A stretch of DNA of 64,000 bases from Gallionella sp. (GCA_030652475.1 JAUSAO010000004.1:56635-120634), one strand, 5' to 3'. Counted from the first letter of the stretch, positions 35,678 to 43,628 are shown. Notes: generated from the letters alone by a model not told the origin. A program made the numbers and translations.

Positions 35678-35725
35678 AGGGTATAGGCAAAGTACTACAG
35701 GGTATAGGTACGGTCTAGTCCGTAC
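35678..35725. promoter_or_regulatory. direct repeats and palindrome in the dacA/CZB divergent region
   Basis: AGGGTATAGG occurs at 35678-35687 and again at 35699-35708, 21 bases apart (two helical turns). The second copy runs into GTACGG-TCTAGT-CCGTAC (35708-35725), a hairpin or operator-like inverted repeat. The region lies between the divergently read DacA-like and CZB genes, about 70-115 bases before the CZB start. Confidence 0.55.
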
Positions 35726-35793
35726 GGCATATTGTCAGGTTTGCTTGCTGGGACTAAAAAGCAACCATCACAGGAACAACTTGGGAGCTCGCC

Positions 35794-36249
35794 ATGCAAC
35801 TCATCAGCGAAAAAATGGGACAGGAAATCGGAAAAGTACCGAATCGCATCAGCCGGGAACATGACCCTGAAGCACTGGGAATAGATTTTGTGGATGTTGC
35901 GGAATCGCACGTGCTGTTCTTCGGTCGCGTGAAAGATTTTGTGCACGGCGAATTGCCCGAAACGAAATCAGATCTTTCCGAGTTTGATCGGAACTGCGAA
36001 CTGGAAGTCTGGTTGCAAGGCATCGGCGCATCGCGCTTCGGTCAGTTGCGCTCCTTCATTCGTTTGTACGAGGCGCATTTCGAATTTCATCGCCACGCGT
36101 CGGAAGTGCTGGCGATGATTCATGCGGGAAGCTGGATCGCCGCCGAGCATTTGCGCAGGAGCGAATTGTCCCAGGCATTGCGGCGCGTGCTGATCTCGCT
36201 CACCGAACTGAACGAATCGATCAACAAGCCGGCAGTGAGCGTCAGCTGA
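35794..36249 (+). CDS. stand-alone CZB (chemoreceptor zinc-binding) domain protein
   Basis: This 151-residue cytoplasmic protein fits the CZB fold that senses zinc or hypochlorite at the ends of chemoreceptors and on cyclases such as DgcZ. The expected 3His-Cys site is present: H39 in ESHVLFFGRVKDF, C68 in NCELEVWLQG, and H95 and H99 in YEAHFEFH. No receptor, cyclase or other output domain is attached, so it must act through a partner. The GGGAG ribosome site lies six bases before the ATG. Its 3' end overlaps the convergent HDOD gene by eight bases. Confidence 0.78.
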   Translation: MQLISEKMGQEIGKVPNRISREHDPEALGIDFVDVAESHVLFFGRVKDFVHGELPETKSDLSEFDRNCELEVWLQGIGASRFGQLRSFIRLYEAHFEFHRHASEVLAMIHAGSWIAAEHLRRSELSQALRRVLISLTELNESINKPAVSVS

Positions 36250-37105
36250 TCGAGTCGCTGAACTGGGCGGCCTGGTTGGCCTGTTCTACTGCCTGTTCCG
36301 CAATCTCGGTCGCTTTCTCGGGGTCTATTCCAAGCGCGGCCCACTCTTCCGGTGCAACATAGCTGCCGACGAATTCACGCATTCCGAGCTGCGGCAACAG
36401 TCTCTCTGTAATGCTGATGATGCGCGCCAGAGGTTGACCCTCGGCCGACTCCACCAGATCCGGCGTATGGTGATAGCGTATTACCGCGACGATCTCGCTG
36501 GGCAAATTCCAGTGTTTGGCCAGTTCCGCACCCAATTCGTCATGCGTCACTTCCAGTAATTCTCGTTCCACCTCGATGGCAGGCCGGTCGGGCTCGATGA
36601 CCAGTCGCGTGTGCAGGTCGTCGCTGCGCCGTGTATCCAGATGCGCCAGCGCCAGATAGCCGATGTCGTGCAGCATTCCCGCGAGGAAGATCAGGTCTTC
36701 CGGCGGACGGTTCTTGCTTGGCATCGCGCGCACCACCGCCAGCATGGCGAACGATACCGCCATGGTGTGCAGCCACAATTCCTGCGGATCGAAACGCCCG
36801 ATGGGCTTGCTCACCAGCGACATGACGGCAATGCCGGTTGCGACCGACTTCACGCGGGTCAATCCCAGCAGCATGGCCGCATCCTTGACTGCGGAGATAT
36901 GGCGCGTGGCACCCAGCAGCGGGGAGTTGGCGAGACCGATGATCTTGGCCGAGATCATCGGGTCTTGCGAAATCAGCAGCATCATCTGACGTTCGCCTTC
37001 TTCGCTATCCAGCTTGAGCGCCATCAGCTTCTGGGCGATGACGGGCAGCGCGGGCAATGAGTTCAGGTTGCGGACGGCTTGGCGGAGATCGATGGGAGTA
37101 TTCAT
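36242..37105 (-). CDS. HDOD domain protein (second of two)
   Basis: HDOD domains are HD-related but usually non-catalytic and serve in signalling. The 287-residue protein consists almost entirely of one HDOD domain: LPALPVIAQKLMAL, QDPMISAKIIGLANSPLLGA, FLAGMLHDIGYLAL and IRYHHTPDL. It lies 18 bases behind a closely similar HDOD gene with the same architecture, so the pair arose by tandem duplication and is co-transcribed. No other domain (GGDEF, EAL or receiver) is attached. Interaction with the neighbouring CZB protein is possible but untested. Confidence 0.9.
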   Translation of the reverse strand: MNTPIDLRQAVRNLNSLPALPVIAQKLMALKLDSEEGERQMMLLISQDPMISAKIIGLANSPLLGATRHISAVKDAAMLLGLTRVKSVATGIAVMSLVSKPIGRFDPQELWLHTMAVSFAMLAVVRAMPSKNRPPEDLIFLAGMLHDIGYLALAHLDTRRSDDLHTRLVIEPDRPAIEVERELLEVTHDELGAELAKHWNLPSEIVAVIRYHHTPDLVESAEGQPLARIISITERLLPQLGMREFVGSYVAPEEWAALGIDPEKATEIAEQAVEQANQAAQFSDSIS

Positions 37106-37123
37106 TGGGTCGGGTGAAGTTTG

Positions 37124-37990
37124 TTAGAAAGAAGTTGCGACTTGTTTTGCGTGCTCCGCCTGTTCGCGGACGATGATCGCGAGTTTGTCGGCACGCGCCG
37201 GATCGATGCCCAGCACGCTCCACTCCTGCGGGCGGATATCCGAACCGACATGTTCCGAAATACCGAACGCCGGCAGCAGTTTTTCAGCCAGATTGAGCAG
37301 GGCGATATAGGGTTGTCCGGCATGTGCGCCCGCGCTATCCGGCGTGTGGTGGTAGCGCAGCACGGCGACGACGTCGTCCGGCAAATCCCAGTGTTGGGCC
37401 AGTTGTGCGCCCAGTTCGCCGTGCCCGATCTCGATCACGTCCGATTCGATTTCGGTGATGGGCCGGTCGGGTTCGGCCGCCAGTCTGGATTGCAGCAGGT
37501 CGCTGCGCTCCGGATCGATATAGTTGAGCACCATGAAACCGATATCGTGCAGCAGGCCGGCGAAGAATATTTCGTCGTCCAGCGGCCGGCCGCGGCTGGG
37601 CATGGCATGCGCCAGCGCGCACATTGCCAGGGCGATGCCCAGGCTGTGCAGCCAGAGTTGCTGGATGTTCATGTGGCCTGTCGAATGGCGGTCGAGCGTG
37701 GACATCACGGCGATGCCGACCGAAACCGACTTGACGCGGTTGACGCCGAGCATCATGGCGGCATCCGGGATTGATGCGATCTTTTTTGAAGCGCCGAACA
37801 ATGGGGAGTTGGCGAGGCCGATGAGGCGCGCTGAGATCTGCGGGTCTTGCTCGATCAGCTTCAGCAGTTGTTGCTCGCCTTCCGGCGTATCCAGCGGCAG
37901 CCGCAATATCTTCTGGGCCACCAGCGGCATGGCGGGCAGGCTGTCCAGATTAAGAATGGCTGCTTTCAGATCGACGCGCTTCTCGTTCAT
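37124..37990 (-). CDS. HDOD domain protein (first of two)
   Basis: The 288-residue HDOD protein starts at the ATG at 37990; the frame stays open upstream into a region of different character, which is rejected as a shadow. Landmarks are LPAMPLVAQKILRL, QDPQISARLIGLANSPLFGA, FFAGLLHDIGFMVL and LRYHHTPD. Similarity to the downstream protein is high across the full length, yet both are retained, suggesting distinct partners or a heterodimer. It is separated from regA by about 95 bases in the same direction and may be read from its own promoter. Confidence 0.9.
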   Translation of the reverse strand: MNEKRVDLKAAILNLDSLPAMPLVAQKILRLPLDTPEGEQQLLKLIEQDPQISARLIGLANSPLFGASKKIASIPDAAMMLGVNRVKSVSVGIAVMSTLDRHSTGHMNIQQLWLHSLGIALAMCALAHAMPSRGRPLDDEIFFAGLLHDIGFMVLNYIDPERSDLLQSRLAAEPDRPITEIESDVIEIGHGELGAQLAQHWDLPDDVVAVLRYHHTPDSAGAHAGQPYIALLNLAEKLLPAFGISEHVGSDIRPQEWSVLGIDPARADKLAIIVREQAEHAKQVATSF

Positions 37991-38085
37991 TGCTGCTTTC
38001 TCGGGTTGTTGTTGCCGCCGATTTATCGGCAGCCATTCTATCCCGAATAGGACAGGGCAGACAGCAGGCAAGCGGGATAAAAACC

Positions 38086-38625
38086 TTAAATGCCCGAGGG
38101 GCGCTTGGACAGCTTGCGCTGCAGAGTGCGGCGGTGCATGTTGAGGACGCGCGCGGTGGCGGAAATGTTGTCTCCGTTTTCGTGCAGGATGCGCTGAATA
38201 TGTTCCCACTCCAGGCGCTCCACCGTGGCGGGATGCGCTTCAACCGCTATGTCGGCGCTGGCATTGTGGCCGAAGGCCGCGACGATCTCGTCGGCATTGG
38301 CCGGCTTGGACAGGTATTGTGTCGCCCCCAGTTTGATTGCCTCCACTGCCGTGGCGATGCTGGCGTAGCCGGTCAGCATCACGATGCGCGTGGCGGGATC
38401 GAGTTCGTGCAGTTTCTGTACCAGCACCAGGCCGGAGGCACCATCCATCTTCAGGTCCAGCACCGCGTATTCGGGCGGATTGGCCAAGGCGAGCGGTAGC
38501 GCCTGTTCTACGCTTTCGGCAGTGGTCACGGCGAAGCCGCGCTTGTCCAGCGCGCGCGACAGCACGTTGCGGAACGTGGCGTCGTCGTCCACCAGCATAA
38601 GTGAAGGTCTTTCGATTGCGCTCAT
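38086..38625 (-). CDS. regA: RegA/PrrA/ActR-type response regulator
   Basis: The 179-residue regulator has an N-terminal receiver domain (LMLVDDDATFRNVLSRAL; phospho-acceptor D in YAVLDLKMDG; K in YLSKPAN) joined to a Fis-type helix-turn-helix (ISATARVLNMHRRTLQRKL) at the extreme C-terminus, the layout of RegA/PrrA. The family controls redox-dependent switches such as photosynthesis, CO2 and N2 fixation, and terminal oxidases. The ATG at 38625 overlaps the regB stop (ATGA). The canonical RegA HTH ends HRRTLQRKL, matched here. It is the likely binder of the palindrome at 39986-40002. Confidence 0.95.
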   Translation of the reverse strand: MSAIERPSLMLVDDDATFRNVLSRALDKRGFAVTTAESVEQALPLALANPPEYAVLDLKMDGASGLVLVQKLHELDPATRIVMLTGYASIATAVEAIKLGATQYLSKPANADEIVAAFGHNASADIAVEAHPATVERLEWEHIQRILHENGDNISATARVLNMHRRTLQRKLSKRPSGI

Positions 38626-39950
38626 GCGGCGATACTCCGCAACGGTAATATCACTTCGGTGGTTGCGCCGCCGCCGGCGCGGTTGGACAGGCGCACACTG
38701 CCGCCCAGCCTTTCCAGCGTGGCATTGGCGAGGAATAAGCCCAGGCCGCGTCCTTCCTGCTTGGTGGTGAAGAACGCCGAGCCGGCGCGCGAGGCGGCCT
38801 CGGAGGTGAGGCCCGGACCGTGGTCGTGTATTTCCAGAACGAGGTATTCCTCGGTCCAGAACAGCATGATGTCCATCTCGATCGGTGATGCATCTGCGGC
38901 GTTGTTCAACAGGTTCAGCAGTGCCGAGCGCAAGGCCAGATCGGCACGCACGCGCGGCGAGGGTTGCTGGCCTTTGACGTGAAAGCGGTATTGCACGGTC
39001 GGGCGCAGCAGTTGCCACTCATCCAGCAGGTTGCGTACGAATTCTTCCAGCGACAATTCACTGCTGCTTTCCTGTGCATGTGCGAGCAGGGAATCGAGAA
39101 TGCGTTTGCAGTTGCGCACCTGCTCGTTGAGGATGTTCAGGTTTTCCTGGTGTTCCGGCTCATTGCAGTCGTGGCGCATTTCGCCGATGACGACCGACAT
39201 GGTGGAAAGCGGCGTGCCCAGTTCGTGCGCGGCCCCTGCCGCCTGCGTGCCCAGTGCCACGATGCGCTCGTTGCGCAATATTTCCTCGCGCACCCGGTTG
39301 AGTTGCGCGTCCCTGCCGCGCACCGCGTTCGCCATTTCAACGGCGAAATAGGCCACCACTACAGCGCTGATGACGAATCCCAGCCACATGCCGAGGACAT
39401 GCACGTCGAAAGCATCCGTCAGTGGCGAGGTGGTTGCGGCGGGTGCGGCTTCCATGTTGTGGTTCGCATGATCCATTTGCTGCATCTGGGTTGCGGCATG
39501 CTGCGCGTGGCCGCCCGGGAACGGCACGTACCACACCATCAACAGGCTATAGCACGCCAGCGTGAGAGCCGCCATGCCCCAGATCAGGCGCCGCGGCAGC
39601 GTTGCGGCGGCGATCACCAGCGGCAACAAGTAGATCGAGACGAAAGGATTGGTGGAGCCACCGCCGTAATACAGCAGTACCGTCAGTACCAGCACATCCA
39701 GGCTCAATTGCAGGAACAACTCCATATTTCCAACAGGGTAATTAAGTGTGAGCCGCCACCAGGTCAGCACGTTGGCCAACGTCAGAAATACCACTGCACT
39801 CAGCATGGGCGCCCACGCGAAGTCTTTGCTGAGAAAACGGTGTACCAGAATCAGGGTTGCAAACTGCGCAAGTATGGCCACGCAACGCAGCATGAACAGT
39901 CTGCGAAGGTGCGAATGGCCGGTCTGGTTGGCGAGCAGGGAGGAATTCAT
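38622..39950 (-). CDS. regB: RegB/PrrB/ActS-type redox sensor histidine kinase with His/Met-rich loop
   Basis: The 442-residue membrane kinase has six predicted transmembrane helices in residues 17-206. The quinone-site signature GGGSTNPF is at 96-103, the H-box AAHELGTPLST has the phospho-histidine at 242, and the ATP-binding lid includes LLNLLNNAADAS and GRGLGLFLANATLERLGG. Unusual is the loop between helices 5 and 6 (about 143-185): four histidines and three methionines lie within residues 148-166, on the side predicted to face the periplasm. That looks like a metal site. It stands divergent to an OprC-type copper receptor gene, so copper sensing in addition to redox sensing is a reasonable inference. 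Confidence 0.93.
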   Translation of the reverse strand: MNSSLLANQTGHSHLRRLFMLRCVAILAQFATLILVHRFLSKDFAWAPMLSAVVFLTLANVLTWWRLTLNYPVGNMELFLQLSLDVLVLTVLLYYGGGSTNPFVSIYLLPLVIAAATLPRRLIWGMAALTLACYSLLMVWYVPFPGGHAQHAATQMQQMDHANHNMEAAPAATTSPLTDAFDVHVLGMWLGFVISAVVVAYFAVEMANAVRGRDAQLNRVREEILRNERIVALGTQAAGAAHELGTPLSTMSVVIGEMRHDCNEPEHQENLNILNEQVRNCKRILDSLLAHAQESSSELSLEEFVRNLLDEWQLLRPTVQYRFHVKGQQPSPRVRADLALRSALLNLLNNAADASPIEMDIMLFWTEEYLVLEIHDHGPGLTSEAASRAGSAFFTTKQEGRGLGLFLANATLERLGGSVRLSNRAGGGATTEVILPLRSIAA

Positions 39951-39985
39951 GGCGGGATTTTACCGGAGAGGCTCTGCATGCGGGG

Positions 39986-40002
39986 TGCGGCAATATGTCG
40001 CA
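39986..40002. promoter_or_regulatory. RegA/PrrA-like binding palindrome between regB and oprC
   Basis: TGCGGCAATATGTCGCA carries the half-sites GCGNC and GNCGC around AATAT, matching the published PrrA/RegA consensus form (YGCGRC...TAT...GNCGC). It lies 36 bases before the regB start and 71 before oprC, in the divergent promoter region, and could control both. Confidence 0.6.
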
Positions 40003-40072
40003 GGGTGATCGCGAAAATAATTAATACAATTTGCATCCGCTTTTACACCAGACAAATCCAGGAGGATTCGCC

Positions 40073-42352
40073 ATGAATATGAAGTTAAAAATATGCGCAG
40101 TGGCTGTTGCCGTGGTGTTCGCCCCCGGCGTATTGGCCGAAGATACAGCAACGATGCCCGAAGTGCTCGTCACGGCCGACGAACTGAAACCGTTGCCGGC
40201 ATTGGGCGATAGCGCCCTCAATGAAAAAAGTATCGCGCCGAAGCGCGCGAATACCAGCGATACCGCAAGCATGCTGGGCGGCGTGCCGGGCGTGAGCCTC
40301 AACGGCGCGGGCGGCGTATCCAGTCTGCCGTCCATTCACGGTATGGCGGACGACCGCATCCGCACCAAGCTGGACGGCATGGATCTGATTGCTTCCTGCC
40401 CCAATCACATGAACCCGCCTCTTTCCTATGTCGATCCGAGCAATGTCGGCGTGCTCAAGGTGTATGCCGGCATCGCGCCGGTGAGTGTCGGCGGCGACAG
40501 TATTGGCGGCACCATTGTCGCCGAGACGCGCGCGCCGGAATTCGCCGCACCCGGGCAGGACAATATCGCCAAGGGCGAGGTGGGCGCGTTCTACCGCAGC
40601 AACAATAAGGCGCGCGGCGGCAATGTGGCGGCCACCTATGCTACCGAGCGCTTCAACATCAGTTATGGCGGCGCGACCAGCCAGGCCGACAATTACACAG
40701 CCGGCGGGGAATTCAAGACCTACGATTTCACCGGCCGCATCGGGCATACCCTGCCGCGCGACGAAGTTGGTTCCACCGCCTACCAGACCCGCAATCACAC
40801 TCTTGGGTTCGCGTTCAAGAGCGGCAGCCAGTTGTTCGAGGCCAAAGTTGGCGTGCAGGACATGCCCTACCAGCTCTACCCGAACCAGCGCATGGACATG
40901 CTCGACAACCAGCAGAAAAGCCTGAACTTGCGCTACGCGGATCAGCTCGACTGGGGCACGCTGGAGGCGCGCGCGTATCGCGAGACGGTGGATCACTTCA
41001 TGGATTTTGGCGCAGACAAGCGTTATTGGTACGGTACAGCTTCGGGCGGCCCGACTGCACTCAACGGTACTCCGTGCAGCCCGATCAGCGCCACCTGCGC
41101 AGCCGGGATGCCGATGTACACCGAGGGCAAGACCACGGGCGCCGTCGTGAAGGCGGAAATCGATCTGGGCGAGCAGGATCTGTTGCGCGTGGGCGGCGAA
41201 GTGCAGCAGTATCATCTGAACGACTGGTGGCCTCCTTCGGGTTCGGGCATGTTCCCGGGCACTTTCTGGAACATCAAGGACGGGAAGCGCGACCGCACGG
41301 CAGTCTATGGCGAATGGGAAGCGCGCAAGGATGCGCAGTGGATGAGCCAGTTTGGCGCACGCTACGAGCAGGTCAGGATGAATGCGGGTAATGTAGTGGG
41401 CTACAACCCTGGCAACCTGACGAGCTTTCAGGCGCGTGATGCCAACGCTTTCAATGCGCTTGACCGTCAAATAACGGACAACAACCTGGATATGACCGCA
41501 CTGGCGCGCTATACCGCCAGCGAGACCAATGATGTCGAATTCGGCATCGCCCGCAAAGTCCGCTCCCCCAACGTGTATGAACGTTACACCTGGTCGACCT
41601 GGTCGATGGCCGCGCTCATGAACAACTTTGTCGGTGACGGCAATGGCTATGTGGGCGATGTCAACCTGAAGCCGGAAAAAGCCAACACTCTGTCCGCCAC
41701 TTTTGACCGGCATGCGGCTGACGGCAACTGGGGATTCAAGGTGACGCCTTACTACACCCGGGTGACCGACTATATCGATGCGGTGCAATGGAGTGCCACG
41801 ACCAATGCAGCTTCCACCACGCTGGTGACAAACCAGTTCAGCGTCCTCAAATATGCCAATCAGTCGGCACGGTTGTACGGCGTTGATCTCTCGGGACGCA
41901 TGGCGTTGTCGGAAGGCGGCTGGGGAGCATTGTCCGTAACCGGTTTGATCAACTACACAAACGGCAAAAATCTGGATACCGGAGACGAGCTGTACAACAT
42001 CATGCCCCTTAACGGCAAATTCGCGCTGACCCAGAAACTGGAAGGCTGGAACAACAGCGCGGAACTGGTGATGGTTCAAGCCAAGAAAAACGTCTCCGAC
42101 ATGCGCAACGAGATCAAGACGCCGGGGTACAGCTTGCTTAACCTGCGCAGCAGTTATTCGTGGACGAGGGTTCGCGTTGATTTCGGCGTCGAGAATCTGT
42201 TCGACAAGTTCTACTACCTGCCGACCGGCGGTGCCTATACCGGTCAGGGCACGACCATGACCAACCCGGCACTGCCCAATTACCCGCAATGGGGCACCGC
42301 CGTCCCGGGCATGGGGCGTTCCATCAACACCGGTGTGACAGTGAAACTCTGA
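40073..42352 (+). CDS. oprC: TonB-dependent copper receptor of the OprC/NosA type
   Basis: This 759-residue outer-membrane receptor has a signal peptide (about 1-22), a plug domain (about 50-170) and a 22-strand barrel ending in a C-terminal aromatic/hydrophobic strand. The plug contains the OprC signature ASCPNHMNPPLSY with C109-x3-M113, and the barrel has H308-x-M310 in VDHFMDFGADKRYW. These are the CxxxM and HxM ligands of the Pseudomonas OprC copper site. AGGAGG precedes the ATG. It is followed by a terminator at 42374-42401 and then by PCu(A)C genes. Role: uptake of copper across the outer membrane, probably for cytochrome oxidase. Confidence 0.93.
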   Translation: MNMKLKICAVAVAVVFAPGVLAEDTATMPEVLVTADELKPLPALGDSALNEKSIAPKRANTSDTASMLGGVPGVSLNGAGGVSSLPSIHGMADDRIRTKLDGMDLIASCPNHMNPPLSYVDPSNVGVLKVYAGIAPVSVGGDSIGGTIVAETRAPEFAAPGQDNIAKGEVGAFYRSNNKARGGNVAATYATERFNISYGGATSQADNYTAGGEFKTYDFTGRIGHTLPRDEVGSTAYQTRNHTLGFAFKSGSQLFEAKVGVQDMPYQLYPNQRMDMLDNQQKSLNLRYADQLDWGTLEARAYRETVDHFMDFGADKRYWYGTASGGPTALNGTPCSPISATCAAGMPMYTEGKTTGAVVKAEIDLGEQDLLRVGGEVQQYHLNDWWPPSGSGMFPGTFWNIKDGKRDRTAVYGEWEARKDAQWMSQFGARYEQVRMNAGNVVGYNPGNLTSFQARDANAFNALDRQITDNNLDMTALARYTASETNDVEFGIARKVRSPNVYERYTWSTWSMAALMNNFVGDGNGYVGDVNLKPEKANTLSATFDRHAADGNWGFKVTPYYTRVTDYIDAVQWSATTNAASTTLVTNQFSVLKYANQSARLYGVDLSGRMALSEGGWGALSVTGLINYTNGKNLDTGDELYNIMPLNGKFALTQKLEGWNNSAELVMVQAKKNVSDMRNEIKTPGYSLLNLRSSYSWTRVRVDFGVENLFDKFYYLPTGGAYTGQGTTMTNPALPNYPQWGTAVPGMGRSINTGVTVKL

Positions 42353-42373
42353 GCCGTATTTATTGCAGACCAT

Positions 42374-42401
42374 ACCGCCGGGCTTCCCGGCGGTTTTGTT
42401 T
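42374..42401 (+). terminator. rho-independent terminator after oprC
   Basis: ACCGCCGGG (42374-42382), loop CTT, CCCGGCGGT (42386-42394), then TTTGTTT. Nine perfect pairs and a T-rich tail 22 bases after the oprC stop. Confidence 0.9.
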
Positions 42402-42524
42402 GATGCTTGCGAAAATGCGGATGGATGCCCGTATTCAACGGCTTGCGCGCTGTTGCATGTCAACGAGGTTGAATGCATTGTGCGGGTAATCGGCAACTTC
42501 GATTTTCAGGCGGAAAAATCAGGC

Positions 42525-42562
42525 TAAAATGGCGCGTCCCTTTCCATGGGGCGCGTTTTTTT
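42525..42562 (+). promoter_or_regulatory. possible -10 box and attenuator-like hairpin before the PCu(A)C gene
   Basis: TAAAAT (42525-42530) can serve as a -10. Immediately after it CGCGTCCC (42533-42540) pairs with GGGGCGCG (42548-42555, one G-T pair), followed by seven T. The hairpin would be at the very 5' end of the message, 15 bases before the AGGAG ribosome site, so it could attenuate transcription instead of ending the previous gene, which already has its own terminator. Confidence 0.5.
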
Positions 42563-42576
42563 ATTCAGGAGAAAAC

Positions 42577-43092
42577 ATGAAAAAGATTTTGTGCGCGGGT
42601 TTGTTGGCAATGTCGGTTGTGACACAAGCCTATGCCGATGACGTGAAAGTAAGCAATGCGTGGGCACGCGCCACGGCGCCGGGACAGGACAGCGCATCCC
42701 TGCAGATGACCCTTACCAGCAAAAAAGACGCGACTTTGATCGGCGTGGGGAGCGGTAAGGCACAAAGCGGCGAAATACACACCATGGTCATGGAAGGCGA
42801 CGTGATGAAGATGCGCGCGATCGAATCTGTGGCCTTGCCAGCAAAAACGCCCGTGACGTTGGGAGAGGACGGCAACCATTTAATGCTGATCGGTTTGCGG
42901 GAGCCGCTCAAGGCGGGACGCAAACTGCCCTGTGCCGTGACGGTGAAGTTTGCCGACGGCAGCACCAAAGTGCTCAGGATTCTGGCCCAGATCAAACCGC
43001 TGGAAACGCCCAGCATCGCGGCGCAACCGCAACCGGTCGCACAGGCGGCGGCCCAACCGGCAACACAACAGCACGAGCACCATCATCATTAG
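42577..43092 (+). CDS. PCu(A)C-family periplasmic copper chaperone
   Basis: The 171-residue protein has a cleaved signal (MKKILCAGLLAMSVVTQAYA) and the PCu(A)C cupredoxin-like fold. The defining ligand set H-x10-M-x21-H-x-M is exact: H68, M79, H101 and M103. The C-terminus is an Ala/Gln/Pro-rich linker ending HEHHHH, an extra metal-binding tail. PCu(A)C proteins deliver Cu(I) to the CuA or CuB centre of cytochrome c oxidase. AGGAGAAAAC precedes the ATG; an earlier in-frame ATG at 42529 lies in the hairpin region and is rejected. It forms an operon with a second, ligand-less copy. Confidence 0.94.
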   Translation: MKKILCAGLLAMSVVTQAYADDVKVSNAWARATAPGQDSASLQMTLTSKKDATLIGVGSGKAQSGEIHTMVMEGDVMKMRAIESVALPAKTPVTLGEDGNHLMLIGLREPLKAGRKLPCAVTVKFADGSTKVLRILAQIKPLETPSIAAQPQPVAQAAAQPATQQHEHHHH

Positions 43093-43101
43093 GAGGCGGA
43101 T

Positions 43102-43575
43102 ATGTGGCGCAAACTATTCTGTGTGACTCTATTGCTGTCGGGCAATGCCTGGGGCGGTCCGCATGACGTGATGGTGGACAAGGTCTGGATGCGCGAAAGC
43201 GTGCCGGGCCAGAATTCGGCCACAGTGATGCTCAATCTCAGCGTCACCAAGGCGGGAAGATTGCTGTCGGTGAGCAGTCCGGTCGCCGCATCGGGGGAAA
43301 TCCAGGGAGTGGTAATGCGCCGCGGCAAGCCTCAGACCGGGGCTCTCGACAGCCTGAAGCTCGATGCGCACAGCACGACCCTGTTCGGCACGCGCGGCGT
43401 GTATTTGACGCTGGTGGGCTTGAAGCAGCCGCTGAACGTGGGCGACCGCGTTCCGGTTACGCTGAAAGTCGAGACGGGCGGCAAGATGCACACTGTCAAC
43501 GTCGAGGCGGAAGTGCGGGCGCTGGAACTGAGCTATCAGCATCACAAGGACCCGAACGTCAAAGACCATCGGTAA
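43102..43575 (+). CDS. PCu(A)C-like protein with all four copper ligands replaced
   Basis: This 157-residue paralog of the preceding protein has a signal peptide (about 1-18) and the same core strands (MVDKVWMRESVPGQNSATVML, GEI, VVMRRG, LTLVGLKQPL). At the ligand positions it has Q68, T79, Y101 and T103 in place of H, M, H and M, so it cannot bind copper the PCu(A)C way. A few histidines remain near the C-terminus (SYQHHKD, VKDHR). AGGAGG precedes the ATG and the gap to the upstream gene is nine bases. It may be a partner or scaffold for the active chaperone. A strong terminator follows. Confidence 0.88.
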   Translation: MWRKLFCVTLLLSGNAWGGPHDVMVDKVWMRESVPGQNSATVMLNLSVTKAGRLLSVSSPVAASGEIQGVVMRRGKPQTGALDSLKLDAHSTTLFGTRGVYLTLVGLKQPLNVGDRVPVTLKVETGGKMHTVNVEAEVRALELSYQHHKDPNVKDHR

Positions 43576-43593
43576 TTCTTATGAAGTCCATAT

Positions 43594-43624
43594 AACAAGG
43601 CGGCTATTGGCCGCCTTGTTTTTT
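43594..43624 (+). terminator. rho-independent terminator after the PCu(A)C pair
   Basis: AACAAGGCGGC (43594-43604) pairs perfectly with GCCGCCTTGTT (43610-43620), with a five-base loop and a T-run from 43616 to 43624. Confidence 0.93.
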
Positions 43625-43628
43625 GGCT

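Noticed and set aside
37991..38209. 73-residue N-terminal extension of the first HDOD protein
   Set aside because: The extension is arginine/histidine-rich and overlaps the 3' end of regA on the same strand; the ATG at 37990 starts exactly at the conserved domain.
40085..42496. 803-codon open frame antisense to oprC
   Set aside because: It is the reverse-strand shadow of a GC-rich receptor gene whose motifs, signal peptide and ribosome site are unambiguous; the antisense product has no recognisable domain and an odd His/Arg/Ala-rich composition.
42531..42576. earlier ATG at 42529 as start of the PCu(A)C protein
   Set aside because: It would add a non-signal-like segment encoded by the hairpin; the ATG at 42577 has AGGAG upstream and begins a normal signal peptide.
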